Origin: Anastatus disparis
Taxonomy: Eukaryota; Arthropoda; Insecta; Hymenoptera; Eupelmidae
Direction of reading: 5' to 3'
Length of the DNA stretch: 64,000 nucleotides
NCBI GenBank assembly: GCA_017163975.1
Contig: JAFFSR010000237.1
Span: 4,898,001 to 4,962,000 of the forward strand
The translations under genes were made by a program, and so were the position numbers. The notes under the pieces are model-generated. The model did no database searches, was not told where the DNA came from, and worked only from the letters and a program-made list of their open reading frames with translations. Below, one piece after another: positions 12,673 through 27,083 of this stretch. How positions within the stretch are numbered: position 1 is the stretch's first letter; each line of letters starts with the position of its first letter.

Positions 12673-15600
12673 TTACATTGTTAATTTTAGCCGCATTATT
12701 TATAGATGATATTCAATTCCGATTGGGATACTAAAAGAAATATTTTGAATAATATTTCAAAAAATACTGTTCTATTTGTATATTATTTAAAAAAATGATA
12801 AATTAGAGAAACATAATTTATCTTTTTCCTCAAGTTTCAAAGATATAAAACAATGTTTAAAACTCTATAAAGTTATTCAATATAAGATATTAAAATAATA
12901 TGCAAAGCTCAATTTCATATATTTCAAAAGATTTAAAAGACATCTAGAGTTCCCTTTAAAATTTCAAAAATGGGCGAAATTCGGATACCTTCTTTGAACA
13001 CATAAAGTAAACCATACAAAAAGAAATTTGCACGAAAAAAGAAAATAATTAATCATAAAACTGACAAAAAAGCAGGGCTCTTAAAATATTTTTTCGTGCT
13101 TCGACCACATGCTTTACGGTCAGAATTAAAAGGCTTTATGGAATTTTTATGATCACGTAACTATAAACTTACATCAATTTTATTTTTTTTACATTTTTGT
13201 AATTCATCAAGAAAAATCTAAATATTTAAAATATCTGACGCTAAAATAGTAAATGAAACAGCTTTTTAAAGAAATGAATTTATTTCTTCCTTTAGAAAAA
13301 AAATATTCACACCTTACTCTTTTCATTCGCGTTTCATTGTTCTTTTCTTTTCCATTTCAGAATGCACGTATGCAAATTTTAACGCATCTGCAATAGCGTA
13401 AAAAGAACTCTCATGGGTTGGTACACGTCTGTTTTTCACCTTTGTGGGACACGCTTGTACGTTTTTTTTGCCGGTTTTCATTTTCTTCTAACTGAATGGA
13501 GGTTTAGAAGACCTGTTGGTCTTTATGTTAAAAATTACCAAGCGGTATGTTGAACAAACTTGAGAAAAAGGTACGTTTTGTATGTATTATACAAAAATTT
13601 AGTTGTATTCTGCTCAAAGAAATACTCTGGTTGAAAGAGGTAGAACCTTTTTTTCTTTATATTAAATGAAATATTGGAAAGGTGGATCATCTTTTATCCT
13701 TTTATATTAAGCGAAAAGAAAGAAGAAAAGATAATATTCAAGGTGAAATATCAAAATTTTTTTTAAGATACTCGGGTTATTTTTTTTTAGCGCTGTACGA
13801 TAGCGCACGATGAATAAAATGAATATTGTATGAAAAAGAATGGCTCAACAAGCTGTGTATACATATATTTCATGAAAAAAAGTTATGTATTTCGTCATTG
13901 AATTTTTTCATAAATTTCATAAATATAAATATAAAAAAAAAATAATATCAAATAGAAAAGATTTGCAAATAAAAAAATTTTTATGGTATATAGATTGTGA
14001 ATATTTTATACATTTATTTAAGCTCTTTTACGCATATATTCTTTTAAAAAATAATAAAAATAACCTTAGATCTCTCGTATGTTATACGTGAGCTTTTTTT
14101 CTCAAAGCGAAACGTAAAATTGTTAAATTACAACATTCTTAGCAGAAAACAACGAAACACTCGTATAATGACACTTTTTCTTGTATTCTATTCTCGCTAT
14201 CCTCTTTACAAAAGTTTCGTTTCAATTAAAGTGTAGAGTTTCGTCAAAGTAGAAAAAAAAGAATCTTTCAACTTTCAAAAGAAACTCGTACAAGTTAACT
14301 TGGGCACATTTTCCACTACAAGCTACAAGTGAAAAAAAAGAAGAAAGTAGAAAAAGAAAATCTTAAAGAGACTTACTCCTACTGTACTCAAGACAAGGAG
14401 CTTAATTAACTTAAACTGAAAATGAACGAGCTTTAGTACTTTATTACAATATCTTTTTTCGTAAAGTTCAAAATGAGTTAAAGGTTAGCAAAATACATTT
14501 CTTCGCTTATTAAAATCATTAAAAGCAACACAATAAAATCATTGGATGTTTCCCCTTATTTTCAACTCAAAATACATTTGAATTTAATCAGTTCGAAATT
14601 TTAAACTTCATGCTTCATTTAATCGTCTTCATAATCATCCTTAGTATTGGATACTAAGAAGAGAGTTTTACTTTTAAAATTGGATAGAAGAAAAACGAAT
14701 CTAAGATTTATGGGGATACCATTTAAAATGCTTGCTAACTAATCCCTTAAGTGTAACCGGATTCAACTCCTTAATGGATCTCAATGTTTATTCATGGATT
14801 TTTCGTAAGTGACTTGCAAATTAAGATTTGCTGAATTACGTGCATGCATCTATTAAGTTTAATCTAGTTTTAAAAGAACATATTTTCTTGAGAGAAAGGG
14901 AGGCTTTACCAAAAACAAAGGATATTTCGTTTTATAAAAAAGACGTTAGTTGAATGAATATTTAAATGAAATTTTTATGATGCTAGAAATAAATTTTCTC
15001 GACTAAAAAATCCTATTTTCATTCACTGTAAAATATAATTAAATCTTCAATTTTAGAATAAAAAATTTGCATCGATCGAGAAATATATCACAATGAAATA
15101 ATAAAATTTACTGGCTTTAAATGTTTTGATTATTTTAAAATCTCATAATATTAGAGAGTAAAGACATAATTTACAATTATGCAGACACTGATTAATAATT
15201 CTCAAGCAGTAACTCTTCATATTTCGACTGGAGGCTCTTGTTTTATATACTAATTACATCGACCAACGTTGAGAGAACCCCACAGCTGACGTTTAGTCCT
15301 AACAAGCTCGGCAAGTTGATCAATTTATTCAGGATAGAGTTTCCGTCCTATTTATTCTTTACCTATAGCACGAGAAGGCTATTATGATTACCCAGTATCA
15401 CTAACTTGAGTAACTTCAATATTTAACAATTGATGTCTACAGGCTATAAATGGCTAAAATATAGCCAATATTTCTAAAAGTAAATAGAGTAGTTTGACAA
15501 ATTAGAGATTAGCTGTTGGAATAATCACGGACTATAAATATGAAAAACAAATACTTTTATATTTAAGTAACATTTTATTTTTTTAAATACTCATTTTTAA

Positions 15601-17352
15601 AACAAATAGAATAAATTTTTTATCATCATTGTAAGTATAAAATATCCAGTAAATCGTATAATTTGATTGAAATTGAATCGATATTTTAGTAGCCCTTTAA
15701 ATTTTAATCTGATTCTAATCGAATTAGAACAATTTTCAATTTAACAAATTTCTTTCCAAAGCTTTTCAATAAATTAAAAGCAATTAAATAAATAGCTTCT
15801 CCTTAAAAGCCCCTTTTATTTCTTTCAACTTTATTCATCAAATTTCAAAGTTGCGAAATTAAACTTCGTCTAACAAATAAAATAGCATATAAAGAACCAG
15901 ACCCCAAGTATTATTAAAATGCTGAAAAAAAATATCAAGCGACAATTAAACACAGAACGCGAAAAAAATAAAGTTAAGAGAGTCGAGAAAATGGTCACAT
16001 GATGTATCGAAGGCAAAGGTGAAATATAAAGGATTAGCATGAAACGAATTGCGCCAATCGGTTAATTAAATTCCAGGAAAATGCTAGCAAGTTTCTATTC
16101 CCTGGCAGGCTTTATTAGAATTTATCGGACGTCGGAAAGATAGAGAGGCAGAAATATATATAGAACAATGCTGGGAGACTATCACGCGTGCAACAAAATG
16201 CAATATATACAAGTATGTATGTCTATATGTGACAACAGGATGACGAGGAGATATTTATTGATCCATTTTGCTATATGATTTATCTATGGTTTATTGAAAA
16301 AATAAAAGTTTGTAAAGTTACAGTTTGTTCATTTGTATCATGAATGCTTTTGATTGTTAACCAACTCTGTACTAGATTATGTAAATATTTCTTATTTTTG
16401 AAATTCTTCTAAAATTGAAAAAAAAAACCGTATTATTTTTTTTCTTAATTGCACTGAAAAAACTTAACACCTTAGTTGTCAAGTAGCAGACACCAGCTGC
16501 TCTGTTTAAATCATAGCTGGTGTTCCTTTGTTTTAAAGCATATTGTCCGCTTTTGTGCAGTATAAGCTCGCACGCGGCGCACGACTTGCTCGCGGCTTAG
16601 CGAGAAACAGATATTCCTCGACTACTTTCTTTTTTAGAGAATGCACACAATGCTAATATAGTACATCTGTCACTTTGTGATTCCAATGCAATCGTGTTAC
16701 TATGATATGATAATTTATAAATATTTTTTAAATTTAAATTTGTTTTTGTTTTAAAAAATGTAAGCAATAATGTTGAAAATAATGTTAAAATTTAAAAGTT
16801 GTAAAAAGACATTTTAGAGAAAGTAAGGTGTATTCGTACATTACCGTGTAAATAATTAGTATTAAGTCATTTTAATACCTATATTATAGATATTAACTTT
16901 TTTAAGTTCAAGTGGTTTTATGAGCTCCAATATTTTAGTAATAAACAGACGTGCTAATTTTATTACAAAAAAATAATGCAATACCATTAAATTTATAAAG
17001 TTAAAAAAGTCTAATCCTTACATAATTATGATAAAATCGAGGAAAAAACAAACCAATTTTCTTAAATAGCCTTAGTAAATTTAATGAATAATAAATATTT
17101 ATATATGTATATAATAATTATTAACTATATTTTAAATTAAAAATAATCAATTTTATCGAGAATGGGTTTTATTTTTAATAAATAGCGTACTTGAGGATTT
17201 TCGCGTGAAAAACAATGGACACTATATTTTTAATTTATATCGAAGATTGAGAAATCGATTAAGTCCAAGAAAAATACGCAATTAAAGTACATTTCCAAAA
17301 AAAAACATGTTTGCTATATAATTTATCTTGCTCTTTAATTCACAGTTAGATA
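12673..17352. other. AT-rich intronic sequence with a small GC-rich hairpin region
   Basis: No gene is supported. An inverted repeat ACACCAGCT / AGCTGGTGT (16490-16498 and 16515-16523) is followed by a GC-rich patch at 16564-16612. An open stretch around 15200-15390 has no start, splice signals or recognisable family. Confidence 0.5.
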
Positions 17353-17508
17353 CCCTGGTAGAAATGTGAGCATTAAAAATGGTGTATATAAAAATTTGAG
17401 GTTATTAGTAATAATAATGCCAAAGAAATGGCCATTAAATGCTAAAAAAAGCGTTTCCATTTCTACTGGTCATAATTAGTAAAAAAAACGTTTCAATTTC
17501 CATCAGGG
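17353..17508. mobile_element. MITE copy 2 (TA-flanked, terminal inverted repeat CCCTGGTAGAAAT)
   Basis: This 156-bp element is flanked by TA on both sides (17351-17352 and 17509-17510). It begins CCCTGGTAGAAATGTGAGC and ends CAATTTCCATCAGGG. It shares nearly its whole sequence with copy 1, including the duplicated right end. The clean TA/TA flank sets the element boundary better than copy 1 does. An open frame overlapping it (17439-17624) is chance. Confidence 0.82.
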
Positions 17509-18375
17509 TAACTTTAAATTATTCAAATGAATTTATTAATTTTACACTTTTCATCAATCTATCTCTTGAAAAAATTAATGTTTTTAACATATTGAGTAAA
17601 ATATTATCTCTTTCCTGTAAGTAAAACAGTAAGAGAGATAAAGAAATCGTGCTTAATAACATGAATTTTAAACAACGTTGCACGAGTCGCATTTCTAAGA
17701 ATAGTAGATATCTACCTACCTATTTATTATAAATAAGTTACACAGAAAAAAACTGTCGGTATGTACTTGTATTATACAGGAAGGAATTTTTGTTCTATTA
17801 AATTAAAATTACATTGTATACATATGCTAGCTGATATTTAAAAAAATAATTATTCACTTTTGTATATAATTTTTTTATTTCTGGATTAAGAACATAATCA
17901 TGTAAGAGTTAATTGGTATGTTATAAAAAATGTTCAACCTCCATATGACATTATTCAATAAAAAAAAAACACCTATCAGTCGAGAAAAAAGCAGCAAACT
18001 ATGCCAGATCATCATATATTAATATTTGTCCGCTCTTATCCTCAAAGCAGCCAAAAATAATTCATTACTCCAATGAAGCTTATCCGTTTATATATCGTGA
18101 GTCGAAGGGTAAAAGGTTTATCTTGCATGGCTTATACCCTCCCATTCAATGCCTCCCTTCCTCTCTTTCTGCTATACAAATACATAGCGATTAAGCGGCA
18201 CTCAGGCCGAATCGTAGAATACGCATATACTATACGTATATATAAGCTCTCTCCCCCTCTGAACCATTAATTGAATTTCCTCAGCGTTGCACTTGAATCC
18301 ACATTTGCACGGTATATAGCGTAACCTAATTGCTTGAAGCTTAGCTATCCATACCCTGTTCTACCTTCAGATCTG

Positions 18376-18376
<1 letters not shown>

Positions 18377-18434
<58 letters not shown>
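18377..18434. repeat. (TA)n microsatellite
   Basis: An uninterrupted TA dinucleotide run from 18377 to about 18427, then GTATATA. This is a simple repeat, likely length-variable between individuals. Confidence 0.97.
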
Positions 18435-21400
18435 CTTTTTTTTCTTTCTTTATTTCATTCAGATAGTATGAGGTTATTATCGATTTGTTGCGGACTATGC
18501 AGTTCACTAATCAGTAGTATGAATGCTTCTTTAGTCAGACGGTGAGAGAAAGTATAGCACGAAGGATTAACTTTTTTTCGTTTATTTTATTAATGGGTTT
18601 ATGGAATTATTAAAATGTAGAATTTTAATTATACATTAATTATTTTTTTCGTTTGTTTGGTTGTTGAATTATATTTTTTTGTTTAAAAGTACGATAGCAT
18701 AAATTATACATTACTCTGATTCATAATTTTAAAACAAATATATTTAAACCTTTTATGGTTTTAATTAATTACAGCGACACCATCAAAAGAAACAGAAGCC
18801 TCATGATTAAACACAGGACATATAAAAGATTTAATATATACGTTAAAGTAATTAAAATTATATTACAGTACCGTAAGTTTTAAACAACATTTTGAGCACT
18901 AAAATTTATAAATAACGACGTGTTATTTAAATAATAAATATCCGAAATAAAACATCAATAAAAACACGCCGTATATAAAAATTGCATTTATAAATTACAG
19001 TAAATTTTAACGATATCGTAAAATAGTTTTCCATTAAGCCAATAATTTACGCGAATCGAATAAACAAATATTATTGTTAACAGCCAATGGATATGGAAAA
19101 TTTTTTTTTTTTAAATGAATGTAATATTAAAAGTGTCGATGTCGGTGTGGTATATGCCGTGTTAATGCACTATGAAGGTGTCAATGATTTTCCAATAATT
19201 GAACGACATGCGGCGAGCCACAACATCGCACTGGGTTTTAAACAACAAATATACACATAAAAGTATTGACGTGAAAAGTTTTGATTTTTGTTATTGAAAA
19301 TAAAATATAATAATAATTATATTGAGTTATAATTTATGGTACAAATAATGAAAATAATTTTTTCATTTTTAAATTCTCTTTCTTATCATTAAAATTTTCA
19401 AACTAATGAAAATTAATTTTGCATTAAATTAAGGATTTTCCTGTTTACTTTGAGATAACGGAGTTAGTTTTTATCGCTAGTTACACTTTATACGTGTAAT
19501 TTGCATATTTATTGGCTTTACATTTGCAATGTAAAATAGCCCTTACATTAGAAATGGTCCATTAACAATGCAATTCAAAAGTTTCAATAATTTCAAATTA
19601 CATTTTAACTTTTGATTCAGCGAAAGATTTTTTCAAAATATACTTTATCATTAAAAGAAAATAATGTGTATTTGTTATGAAAATATGTACGCTGAATAAA
19701 ATAAAATGAAAATCTAGTTTGATCTCCGATTGAAAATAAAATAGAGTAAAATTTGAATTCTTACTCTGTTGGTCATATAAAAATTTTTTATTTTTCAGAT
19801 TTAAAAATTTATTTTAAAAGAATGATTTTATTTGATTCTGAGATTAGGGTAAAATTTTACTCTAAAAAACTCAACGTGATAATGAGACCGTTAAGTTTTC
19901 TCGGAAAGTTAACTCAAGGCATGAGTCTATCTCTTTAAAACAATAACTTTCAAAAAAAAAATTGAAAAAAAAGGAAAAAAAAATAGTGACTCAATCCCAA
20001 CGGTAACACGAGTGAATTGCATTTGCAGAGAGCTACAGTTTACAATGTAACATCACCAAGTAAAGCAAGCATAGACACAACGAAATCGATCGACTAGAAG
20101 AGAAAGCTATACTACCAAAGCTATTTTAAAACTATTTGTTTCGCATATATGTATAGTAACCTTTCAACGTAGAATATTCTTCTCTTTTTTTTTTATTCTC
20201 TCTTCTCGCACTTTTTTGTTTCTACCCAGAAAACCAAAGCGTCGACATTTTAATTAAAAAAGTATCCTCACGTCTTTCTTCTTTTCCATTCACTATTATC
20301 TTTTGGTTTTTCTTTTCTTTTTGTTTTTATATTCAAGCGATTTGTTTTTTTTTTCTTTTCATTCTTACTCAAAGTGTCCTTACTTTCTCACTTTTTCTCT
20401 TCGTTTGGTTGTTAACTTTTTCATCTTTTCTTTTGCCTGTATAAGACTCGCTTTTTTTGTACGTAAGTTTCCTCGCAAGTTTCTTGCGTTCTATACTTTA
20501 TGTTCCCTTGGGAAAGCACATTTCCCTTTGAAACAGTTTTTATATATATTTTTTTCTCTTTTCTTGAATTTTGTACTTTTGTTTAATTAAGACGTAGAGC
20601 CTGTTGCACATGTTCAAAATTCTGGAAGCTTAAAATGTACTAATTGTTATGGCTCTGTACTATGAAAATTATTTACACGGAGTCTATGTTAGATACAAGG
20701 TTATTTTTTTATTTTTTTCGAGATGATAATTTTTTACGATTTTTTTAATAACTTATTAAAATGAAACAATACTAATTGCATATAAAATACAAATATACTC
20801 AGTTTTTTAATTTTTAACAATTTTAAAATCAACAAAACAATGTTATAAATCAAATGATGAAATAATAATTCATTATGAAAAATATATGCTTTTCAAAAGC
20901 ATATATTTTTTTTGAAATTTATTTTCATTAGAATAAGTAAAAATTTCTATTGTAAAGAGGGTACATTGCATTAATTTCCACGAAAAATATATCGAAGCGC
21001 AGGTAATAAAGTTTTAAAGGCGACCTATAAAAATCTCGGTATTTAAATTTAAAATTAATAATTTGTGATTTAAATATAATGAAAACGTTATAAATTTTGC
21101 CATCATAAATATTCATGTTCAATCTTAATTTATGGTTGATGCATAATACTTTATAATTTTATTAAAAAATGTTATATTTTTTTTTTCATGACACAGTATA
21201 CCAAACGTAAAAAAATTAATAAAACGATTTAATGTTAATTTTTGAGAAACAAAAAGAGAATAATTATCTCTTTGTTAAATAAAAATGTTTTAAAAAATAA
21301 ACTAGTGTAGTACGCGGGATTATTGAAAAAACTGAAGAAAGTTTTAAGTACACCCATTTTAAGGATTTTTTAGTTCTTTCAAGAAAGGAAAGAACTCTTT

Positions 21401-23110
21401 ATTCTCAATAAAATCTTTTTATATGATTGTAAAGTGAGTTTTATATTAATATTCATATTCTTTTTAATAATAAATATGTTGATAAAACAAAATTAGTTAC
21501 AAAACAAAAACAGAATAATTAACTTATTATTAGATGAAAATGTTTTGAAACACGTTTCATTTAAAGAATAGAAGCGTTATATTTTGTGCGTTAATTTAAA
21601 TATTCTTTACTGAGTTAATTAAAATTCCATCAACTAAAAATATTAAAAGAACGCATACCTTAAATATTATAACGAGAATTTTTTTTTGTGAAAAAATAAA
21701 TTTTTAATTAATGTGCTAATAAAATGTTTTTCAATTTTTTAATCTGATGTTAATTTCATTAATCAACTATTTCAAAATTTTATTGATTACTATATAAGCC
21801 AATTATAAATTCCTTGAAATTAAAATTTCAGTCATTTGATCGAAATACCTTTACATGAAAAAGCACAACTTTATTTTTTATCCATTAGAGGGGGTTTTCT
21901 AACTTACAAATAAAGCTATCCATCTTCAAATGTATGCATAAACAGTTCCCTAAACTTTCCTTTTTGACACAGAATTATAGTATTTTCTTCAAGATCATGT
22001 GTCTAGTTTAGAACTGATTGGCGTTGGGTAAATAAATAGTCTAGCATTTAAAACCCATTACTTTTTAGGAAAGAATACTTATTTCTTTTCCTTTCAAAGA
22101 ATATTCAAAGTTTGTTATTTTTCTCTTTTTACGGTTTGTGGTTTGACAATATAGATTGGTCGTTACTTTAGGAGATTCTTTTCGAAAGCTATTTTTAATA
22201 GAGTCTCGTAATAGTTATAAAATTAAAAATAAACAATAGGTTCTTGGGAGTTCCGGAACAAAAAAAAAAAAACAATGTTACACGTAGGTCAGAAGGAATT
22301 TCTTTGTTTATATAAATTTCATAATAAATTCATCTACAGTAAAAACTTAAAGAATCATTAAACAAGTTGATAAAAAAAATTAAAAATGAAAAAAATTGAA
22401 ATCAAAACGACTACTTTAAGTAGGATAATAAATAAAACATCAAGATATATTATCCTTTATATTCTTCAAAAAACTTTATACAGAATAATCAAGAATAGCA
22501 GTCGTTTCCCAAATAGTAAAATAACGACAGAAGCTAGATACGTATGCGGATAACTTTATCGTTTCAAAAAAAAAAACAAAACAAAAAAACAGAAAAAGAA
22601 AAAAAATGATGTTTTTTTCGTGTACGGAGATGTACGTACTTGATTGTAGATCTTTAAATAAGCCTCGCAACCCATCGCACAGATTTAACTTGCTAATAAA
22701 ATGTCCAACCAACTACATAACCAAAAAATCGATACTAATGCGCCTTGCTATCTACATAACGTCCAACTTGTATTTACACGTAACACGTAAAAGAAGAGAA
22801 CAAAAAAGGAGAAGATTCCAGACGTTGATTGAACCTCAAACGGATTAAACGTACTTACTATTTGTGACCGAAAGGATAGATAAAAGTAAGGAGAATCATT
22901 GTGTTGATGAAAAAAATACTCGGTCAAAAACGTATTTTAAAAGTTTGTGTGATTTTCAACAAAATTTATTTTAAAGAAAAAGAAGTTAATAAATTTTTTT
23001 CATTAAAATTTAAATAATGTATTGATTAAATTAATTTTTTTTAACGATAAGTTAAAATTATGAATATTATATAAGACTACAGGTAAATAAGAGAATACAA
23101 GTGATGCATT
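18435..23110. other. AT-rich intronic sequence with a pyrimidine-rich tract and a small perfect hairpin
   Basis: No gene is supported. About 20160-20590 is strongly pyrimidine-rich and gives a Phe/Leu-rich open frame by composition only. At about 20878-20910 a perfect 16-bp stem (AAAAATATATGCTTTT and its complement) has a one-base loop. The rest is unique AT-rich DNA. Confidence 0.5.
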
Positions 23111-23313
23111 AGAGGTCTTCAGTGGCTCACTCGGTAGAGGGATGGACTCGTGACCGGAGGACCCGAGTTCGATTCCATCTCTCGGTCGATTCATCAAGTA
23201 CCACTGTACGTTACATGTGCTTTGTTCGCAAACACATTAAAAACCTTCGTCGCTAATTAGCATCGCAATTATAGCATAAATACAATGACGTTAAATAAAA
23301 TAAATAAAGAAAA
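23111..23313 (+). mobile_element. tRNA-derived SINE, copy A
   Basis: The 5' part is tRNA-like, with an A-box-like TGGCTCACTCGG at 23123-23134 and a B-box-like GTTCGATTCC at 23167-23176. The 3' body is not tRNA-related but is shared with the three other copies: ACCACTGTACGTTACATGTG, GCAAACACA, CGTCGCTAATTAGCATCG and ATAGCATAAATAC. It ends in TGACGTTAAATAAAATAAATAAA. Pol III transcription from the internal boxes and LINE-driven retroposition are inferred from this structure. It is not a functional tRNA, because the anticodon stem is degraded and the body is conserved well past the tRNA. It lies in sense orientation in the large 5-HT7 intron. Confidence 0.85.
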
Positions 23314-26300
23314 TTAAGAATTTGTTATATGTTTTCTAACATCCTTAATTCAATATTTTTTTAGTCTTCAAAACTTATGGAATTGAAAAACTCCTTATTC
23401 ATTATATATATTTCGTGATGAAACTCTTCACATATATTTTTTAATGACGAATATTTTTTTTAATCATTTCTAGATTATCACAATTTTAAAGATCTAATAA
23501 ATATAATTTCTTTGAAAATTTTGTTTTGTAAAAAAAAAAAATTATTGGAATAGATTTATAGCAAGAACCTTTTTGTCATCTGTAAGTGACTTGATTTTCA
23601 AATCTATCATTCGTACCACCGTAAATCCTTGATTATTAATTTTAAATCGGGACCAAGCGATATTATTGTATTAAAATCAGAGCGATGATATCCTGTTTAT
23701 TAAAAAGAATTTTAATTTTTAATAAATTATTCCATTGAAAATTAGTACATTACCATGTTTTTATTTGGTACCTAGAACATACAACAAATTTTTAGAAGAT
23801 TTAAGGGTTATAAATCATGAAATATTTCGAAATTTTCAATTTTTTGTTTGTAATTTTGAATAAAATTGATTATATGGAAAATAAATGAATTTTGTTTTTA
23901 AGAACTTAAGTTATGTATTTATTATATTCACTTTTTTAGCAATAAATTACAATTACGAAAACTATGTAGAATTATTTGAATTAACATTGACGGCTAAAAA
24001 AATTTTTTTTTCGCTACTGAATTCTGAAAAACAATAAAGATATTATCTTTAATATTGATGACATACAAAACTTTCATGCCTCAATCATCGGCCCATCTAA
24101 ATTTCTTTTCATATTCGACCCTTGGAAGAAAAAAAACCTACATTCATCTTCCAAAATATCGACGGGTGCAAATTTTATCCTCATATATCTGACTGGAAAG
24201 ATGATTTATGCGAATGCATTTTGTTCGTGCCTTGTACGTCTTATTCTTCGTTCCAACGAAATTTCATATTTCAAATTATTTTAGTGAGCAAGCATATGGA
24301 TGTACGTCTATATCTTTTAAAATAAAATTTATTTTAAAGAAATTTACAAGCAGTGATTATTGTTTAATAATTCTGACAAAATATTATTATTAACCACATC
24401 TTTGAAGTAGCTGAAAAATAATTATTCTAATCGACCAAGATGCTCTCAAATATGATCTAATATTTTGATATAATACAAGCGTAATGCTTTTAGTTTAAAA
24501 AAGTAAAATTTCTAATACAAGATAATTTTAAAAAGAATAAAAAAATACATATGGTATATCGCAATAAATTACCTAATGAAAACCTAAAACACCACTATTT
24601 AGAACATGAAAAAATATTAGTTTCGAGAAAAATGTACATGGTAACAATGAAAAAGTGGAGAAAAAATACTATTATGGTTGATTACGTGGCATGAATCGTA
24701 TCTCTACGTATATAGTAGAAATAACCTGGTATAGCCAGGCGGAAATACCTTTTTTTTTTAATATAGAACCACCAATTTTTTTAAAACATTTTTTTGATTT
24801 TTTTTTAAAACTAATATACATTTTTTTACATATCTCAAGCTAAACATTTATAAATATTAACTATTTTATATGTAATTTCAAAAGAAAATCTACATCATAA
24901 ACATTTTACGATTCAATATATATGCATCTCGCATAAAAGAGAACCTTAAAGTTACTGTCTTGACTTTCTTTTCGTTTAGCCTTTAGTTTTTCCATTTCTT
25001 TTCCTTCATATAAATATAATGCACGCTAGCTTAAATGTTTCGGAAATGCATGATTGCAGTGGACGACTGACGTTACTAAACAAAAGAAAAAAAAAACAAG
25101 CATGAAATATTTCAACATGGAGTAACTATTTTGTTTTTATTTAAAATTTGAAAAATTACATTTACAAGTTAACAAAAAATATTTAAAACGTTCTGATAAA
25201 CGAAATGTACTGCTTTTATGTAAAATTTGTAAAAATTCGGATTAAAAGTATGAAAAACATTTTTACATTTTATAGTATTAAAGCTTTGAAATAAAAAAAA
25301 ATTGGTGAACGAAAAAATTTTAATTTATCAAACTTTACGATGAAAATTTTTCATCCCTTTTTATCTAATTGTAAGTAAAGTTTTGTTGGGAACCAAAAAA
25401 GAAAATCTGCATAATCTCTTAATTAATCTTTAGAAAACTTTCATAACTTGTTAATCTTCATTAAAATATATTCAGGTTTGACCTAGAGTCATTTTAATTT
25501 TCTACTACATGTTTTATTGCTAATATTCTGGTTTATAATTTAACCACAAAATATATACTATATATTAAAATAAATCTAAAGATTAAAAAATCCTCACAAA
25601 ATTAATGCATCAAATTTTTTATGATTTTGGTTAATAATATATTGCTATGTTCGCATAAAAAGAAAAATTACATCAACCTTAAATTGAATATTAAATTTTG
25701 AACGTTATTTAATCCTGAATATTTCATCACTTTATATTTTCTTTACATTTGAAGAGGTCTCAAAAATGGTGAAAATCATCTTCTTAACATAAAACAATAT
25801 TCGATAATTTCTTTCAGTTAGTAAAATAAGTTACAAGCTTAAATAAGCTTCTAATCTCTTTTATATTCACCTTCTGTTACACATATGTATGAATCTATGC
25901 TCAAAGTATAATTGGATCTTTTGCAATTTATTTTTTTATCATAGAATTCTTCCTTTTCTTTCCTTTGTTAAATCTGACATCAGACTTTAACTAGACATGG
26001 TAAACTCAATATTTACTCTGAACAGATATTTTTATTTAATTTTTTGTATACATTTTTTGTGTTATCCATATTGTTATATAAAAAATATATATTAAAAACA
26101 ACAAATCATCTATATTTTATTCCAATCATTGACGCACTATTAATTTGGCGCGCAAAGTCTCACGCTCCAACAATAAAGAAAGTTTCCAGACAAAACATAC
26201 GTAATAACAATATTTTCCGTAAAATTAATTTTTATTCTTATACTCTAGCTTTTGAAAAAAAAATTTTTCGAGCCGCGTAGCAATATAATCACATACATTT

Positions 26301-27083
26301 TCATATACATTTATATCTTTACATTAAATTTTTTTTTTTTTTACATTTCTTTTTATACATTTCAATTTCAAGAACTTCCGCGCACTGTATTACGGTACAA
26401 GATCTAATTTAAACTCACCATATTCGAGTAATAAAATTTTTTAGATATTCATGTAAAAAGTTCCACAAAGGATGGTTTTACAAAAATAAAAAAAAGGGTA
26501 CGGGAAAGAAAAATTTGAATTTAAAAATGCATAATACATTTCTATTATTCTTCGTTGCTTATTTACAAAAGAAAATTTAAAATGTATAACACCACTATTA
26601 AATGCTTGCTTACCTTAAATATACAATTATACTAATATCGTTATAAACATATTGTATTTAGTTGGTAAATTACTTAGCTGAAATAGTTCGTATTAATAAT
26701 TTCATTGATAATTCATTCTATATAATGCTATTATCGTCACTACAACATTCAGTATTTAATATGAATAATTATTACGCATGACTTATTCAAGTTCTGGCTT
26801 ATTAAAAAACATATTTGAACAAAATTTACGTATTATTAAGTATACTTACAATTATAGTTGATAGAATTATGTTGATCTAATTATAAATGTTTTCATTTAT
26901 TTATCCTTTTCTTTAATATATTTTGAAATTTTAATTCAACGTATGATGATTCTAATTTGAAAAGTAATGTATATGTTTACACCATTAGTTTATGTGATCA
27001 TTTCAGGCAGTTTATATAGTCTATCATTTAGGTATTAGATAATCGAAGATAGCTAATCATATTACTAATAGTTAATTAACATA
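23314..27083. other. AT-rich intronic sequence, nothing recognised
   Basis: There are small open frames only, including 24122-24325 with no ATG start. No repeat or splice-supported exon was recognised. Confidence 0.5.

Noticed and set aside
15200..15390. Open + strand stretch in a less AT-rich patch
   Set aside because: It has no start codon, no clear acceptor or donor and no recognisable protein similarity.
20303..20590. 95-codon + strand frame rich in Phe/Leu/Ser
   Set aside because: It lies within a pyrimidine-rich tract and the peptide only reflects TTT/CTT/TCT codons.
23111..23190. A functional tRNA gene (also the heads at 45340-45415, 50400-50480 and 56510-56587)
   Set aside because: The anticodon stems do not pair properly, the copies differ, and conservation continues about 110 bp past the tRNA-like part, so they are SINE heads.
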